Assembly (NCBI GenBank): GCA_963663395.1
Contig: OY760226.1
Span: forward strand, 1,240,001 to 1,304,000
Direction: 5' to 3'
Length of the DNA stretch: 64,000 bases
From: Azophilus sp963663395
GTDB taxonomy: Bacteria; Pseudomonadota; Gammaproteobacteria; Pseudomonadales; Azotimanducaceae
Shown here: piece by piece, positions 61,749 to 64,000 of the stretch
How positions within the stretch are numbered: position 1 is the first letter of the stretch
Layout: every line of letters starts with the position of its first letter
The notes under the pieces: model-generated
Database searches by the model: none
The model's input: only the letters and a program-made list of their open reading frames with translations
What the model was told of the DNA's origin: nothing
Position numbers and translations under genes: made by a program

Positions 61749-62204
61749 TTGAAACTCACCCTGACAAGGCTCGTCCTGGCAACGGGCGTATTGCTCATGC
61801 TCGGTGCCTGCGAACCGCAGGACCGGCGGCCGGGGCTGTGGTTGAGCGGCCAGCCGCAACCCTATCCCGAGGACTGGAGCTTTACCGACGAGCACCTCGA
61901 GATCGCCATTCAGGTCTCGGCGCCCTATTTCCTTCCCCATTCCATCACCATCATCTGCGCCTCATTCGAGGGCGATCTGTACGTGGCGGCCTACCGGCCG
62001 CAAACCAAGAACTGGCCCGCCTGGGTTACCGATGACCCGAACGTGGTGCTGAAGATCGGCGAGGATCTCTACGAAGGCGAGCTGACCCGGGTGGAGGACC
62101 CGCTTGCGATCGCCGACGTCCTCGGCGCCTACGCGGCCAAGTACCGGCAGACCGGGTCGATACCCACCTCCGTCTGGTTCTGGCGCGTAGACCCGCGTGC
62201 CTGA
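61749..62204 (+). CDS. Small lipoprotein, possibly split beta-barrel fold
   Basis: A 151-residue protein starting at TTG 61749, with a lipoprotein signal ending LMLGAC, Cys being the first mature residue. The mature part (IAIQVSAPYFLPHSITIICASFEGDLYVAAYR, WPAWVTDDPNVVLKIGEDLYEGELTRV) has the W-x-x-N-L-like and strand pattern of pyridoxamine-oxidase or deazaflavin-type split barrels, an unusual fold for a lipoprotein. The TTG has a GGTCGACAAGGAG site. Function unknown. Confidence 0.7.
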   Translation: MKLTLTRLVLATGVLLMLGACEPQDRRPGLWLSGQPQPYPEDWSFTDEHLEIAIQVSAPYFLPHSITIICASFEGDLYVAAYRPQTKNWPAWVTDDPNVVLKIGEDLYEGELTRVEDPLAIADVLGAYAAKYRQTGSIPTSVWFWRVDPRA

Positions 62205-62237
62205 GCGCTCCGGGTGCCCCGGAGGCGGCGGTCGCTC

Positions 62238-63239
62238 ATGACTTCCATAGCCGTACTTGGACTCGGTAATTTCGGCACGGCGCTCGCGCGGGTCTGGGCG
62301 CTGCACGGAAACCGGGTTTGCGGCTGGACCGTGGAAGAGGAGGTGTTCACCAGCTTCCGGGAGACGGGTACGAATGCAAAGTACCTTCCGGATGTGGAAC
62401 TTCCCGGCGCCGAAGTGACCATGGACCTGCCCGCCGCCCTGGACGGTGCGGAAGCGGTGGTGCTGGCGCTGCCCTCCCATGTGATTCTCGAGGTTGTCGA
62501 TGACATTGCGCCGCTGTTGGCGGACCGGCAGATGTTGCTCGACCTGGCCAAGGGCCTGGCGCCGGGAGAGCGCCTGGTATCGGAAGCGATCAAGGAGAAG
62601 CTCGGCGCGGCGGGATGTGCCAGTCCCCTGGCGGTGATGACCGGACCGACCATCGCCCGGGAGGTCGCCGCGGGCGTCCTGACCACCGCCCTGGTTGCCT
62701 CGGAGGAACTCTCCGTCGCAAGAACTCTTGCCCAACGCCTCTCCACGGACACCCTGAAACTCCGGTTTGCTGACGACCCGCTCGGCGTCGAGCTTTGGGG
62801 TGCGTTCAAGAACGTCATTGCGCTGGCCTGCGGCGTCTGCGACGGGCTCGGTGGCGATGACGGCCCCGGGGCAGACAACCTCAAGGCGGCCGTCTTCACC
62901 GCCGGCTTTCACGAAGCCTGCCGATTGCTCGAAGCCATGGGGGCGCAGCCGGATACGGCGCGCAGCCCCGCGGGTATCGGCGACCTGTTCGTGACGGCCA
63001 CCTCCCCCCACGGCCGCAATCGCCGCACGGGCGAACTGCTCGGTTCGGGGCAGCGCCTTGACGAAGCCCTGGGCAGCACCGTCATGGTATCGGAGGGCGT
63101 GCGGGCCACCCGCATGTTTGCCGCGCGAGCGGCAGCGGAGGGCATCGACGCACCCTTTGTCACCGGCGTGCTGGCGCTGCTCGACGGTGCAGTCAGCGCG
63201 CGGGACTGCGTGGAAGGCCTGCTGCGCATCGACCGCTGA
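62238..63239 (+). CDS. gpsA: NAD(P)-dependent glycerol-3-phosphate dehydrogenase
   Basis: A 333-residue enzyme from ATG 62238. N-terminal GLGNFGTALA dinucleotide motif, the conserved LALPSHV and GPTIAREVA segments, and the catalytic region AFKNVIALACGVCDGLGGDDG with the Lys of FKN. It makes sn-glycerol-3-phosphate for phospholipid synthesis. An extension to 62214 is possible but the ATG fits the family start. Confidence 0.94.
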   Translation: MTSIAVLGLGNFGTALARVWALHGNRVCGWTVEEEVFTSFRETGTNAKYLPDVELPGAEVTMDLPAALDGAEAVVLALPSHVILEVVDDIAPLLADRQMLLDLAKGLAPGERLVSEAIKEKLGAAGCASPLAVMTGPTIAREVAAGVLTTALVASEELSVARTLAQRLSTDTLKLRFADDPLGVELWGAFKNVIALACGVCDGLGGDDGPGADNLKAAVFTAGFHEACRLLEAMGAQPDTARSPAGIGDLFVTATSPHGRNRRTGELLGSGQRLDEALGSTVMVSEGVRATRMFAARAAAEGIDAPFVTGVLALLDGAVSARDCVEGLLRIDR

Positions 63240-63260
63240 CCGCCGCCTTGAAATCATCAC

Positions 63261-63289
63261 TTGAAATGGCGGCGGGTATTCCCTATATA
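63261..63289 (+). promoter_or_regulatory. Near-consensus sigma70 promoter of the BI-1/YccA gene
   Basis: TTGAAA (63261-63266), a 17-base spacer and TATATA (63284-63289). Transcription should begin near 63296, which puts an upstream TTG at 63292 outside the mRNA and supports GTG 63322 as the true start. Confidence 0.75.
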
Positions 63290-63321
63290 ACTTGAGAGAC
63301 ATCGACTATCGAGGCACCGAA

Positions 63322-63990
63322 GTGGCGCAACCCAACCTGATCTCCGCCCGCACCCGCACTCCGACCGCCGTCCAGGTCAACAGCGTGCTGCGCAACACCT
63401 ACCTGCTGCTGGGCATGACGCTTGCGTTCAGCGCCGCAACCGCCGTGGTCTCCATGGCGATGAACGCGCCGTACCCGGGTTTCCTCATCACCATCATCGG
63501 CTTCTTCGGGCTGCTTTACGCCGTGCACAAGACTGCGGACAGCGCGCTCGGCATCGTGTTCACATTTCTGTTCACGGGCTTCCTGGGTTTCACCACGGGT
63601 CCCATTATCAACGCCTACCTGAGCCTGGCGAACGGCCCCAACCTGGTCGCCTCGGCGCTGGGCACCACCGCCGCGGCTTTCATCGGCCTGTCCGCATACG
63701 CCATCATCACGCGCCGGGACTTCAGCTTCCTGTCAGGGTTCCTGGTGGTCGGGTTCTTCGTGCTGATGGGCGCGGTCGTGCTGAGCTGGCTGTTTGACCT
63801 GTCGGCTTTCTCCGTCGCCATCTCCTGCGGCTTCGTGCTCTTTGCCAGCGCCGCCATCCTGTGGCAGACCAGCGCCATCGTCCACGGCGGCGAGACCAAC
63901 TACATCCGCGCCACCGTGACTCTGTTCGTCTCGTTCTACAACCTGTTCATGTCGCTGTTGCACATATTCGGGGCGATGGGCGACGATTAA
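63322..63990 (+). CDS. BI-1/YccA family membrane protein
   Basis: A 222-residue protein with seven predicted membrane helices, from GTG 63322, which has a GAGG site about 9 bases upstream. N-terminal VLRNTYLLLGMTLAFSAATA matches YccA; the later segments GFTTGPIINAY and SLLHIFGAMG are conserved in the Bax-inhibitor-1 family. E. coli YccA modulates the membrane protease FtsH, and BI-1 proteins are linked to calcium leak. It appears to be a single-gene unit. Confidence 0.92.
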   Translation: MAQPNLISARTRTPTAVQVNSVLRNTYLLLGMTLAFSAATAVVSMAMNAPYPGFLITIIGFFGLLYAVHKTADSALGIVFTFLFTGFLGFTTGPIINAYLSLANGPNLVASALGTTAAAFIGLSAYAIITRRDFSFLSGFLVVGFFVLMGAVVLSWLFDLSAFSVAISCGFVLFASAAILWQTSAIVHGGETNYIRATVTLFVSFYNLFMSLLHIFGAMGDD

Positions 63991-64000
63991 CGGACCCCAC

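Overview
The window is GC-rich DNA from what looks like a marine-type gammaproteobacterium. This is an inference from TonB-dependent receptors, tryptophan-halogenase/SapC loci, TPR-sulfotransferases, and carnitine and betaine catabolism; no rRNA or tRNA is present to fix the taxonomy. Genes are tightly packed, often with ATGA or TGATG overlaps.

Layout. (1) 1-4733, minus strand: an acyl-CoA catabolic run (partial enoyl-CoA hydratase-like start, ADP-forming acyl-CoA synthetase, acyl-CoA dehydrogenase) preceded by an L-carnitine dehydrogenase that lies between two 62-bp inverted repeats. (2) About 4816-15261: an integrated element of about 10.4 kb. It carries a tyrosine integrase, two tiny ORFs, a structured non-coding stretch, a Myb/SANT-like DNA-binding protein, and a head-and-packaging set: neck protein, large terminase, HNH, HK97-type capsid, a two-domain prohead protease, connector, head closure and portal. 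It ends with an accessory membrane protein. It has no recognisable tail, lysis or replication genes, so it resembles a capsid-forming phage satellite rather than a prophage. It separates the carnitine dehydrogenase from a beta-keto acid cleavage enzyme (BKACE, 15462-16352) that acts on the next pathway intermediate. (3) 16705-27631: a secreted serine hydrolase, an aspartyl/asparaginyl hydroxylase, two TPR-sulfotransferases around a DUF4143-type ATPase, and a TonB-dependent receptor. (4) 27879-38473: a methylamine/one-carbon block of two FAD-GcvT demethylases, a corrinoid protein, an MttB-family methyltransferase, a GbdR-like regulator and formate-tetrahydrofolate ligase. A hendecad-repeat coiled-coil protein sits inside it. 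(5) 38536-42886: alanine racemase, Lrp regulator, alanine dehydrogenase and a class III aminotransferase. (6) 42917-58140: a glucan-type utilisation locus of LacI regulator, a clan GH-A-like glycosidase, a GH3 beta-glucosidase, a TonB-dependent receptor, two tryptophan halogenases, SapC, a JmjC/cupin protein, a GPH-family symporter and glucokinase. Three near-identical LacI-type palindromes lie just upstream of the glycosidase operon and the receptor. (7) 58412-63990: an old-yellow-enzyme-type reductase, a VOC protein, two small envelope proteins, GpsA and a BI-1/YccA membrane protein behind a near-consensus sigma70 promoter.

How it fits together. BKACE and carnitine dehydrogenase would turn carnitine into betainyl-CoA and hence glycine betaine. 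The corrinoid system and FAD-GcvT enzymes would strip methyl groups to tetrahydrofolate, and Fhs would link that pool to formate. The sugar locus would import and cleave beta-glucosides and phosphorylate glucose. The most unusual item is the tail-less capsid-encoding element with its duplicated protease, inserted at or next to one of the repeats flanking the carnitine gene.
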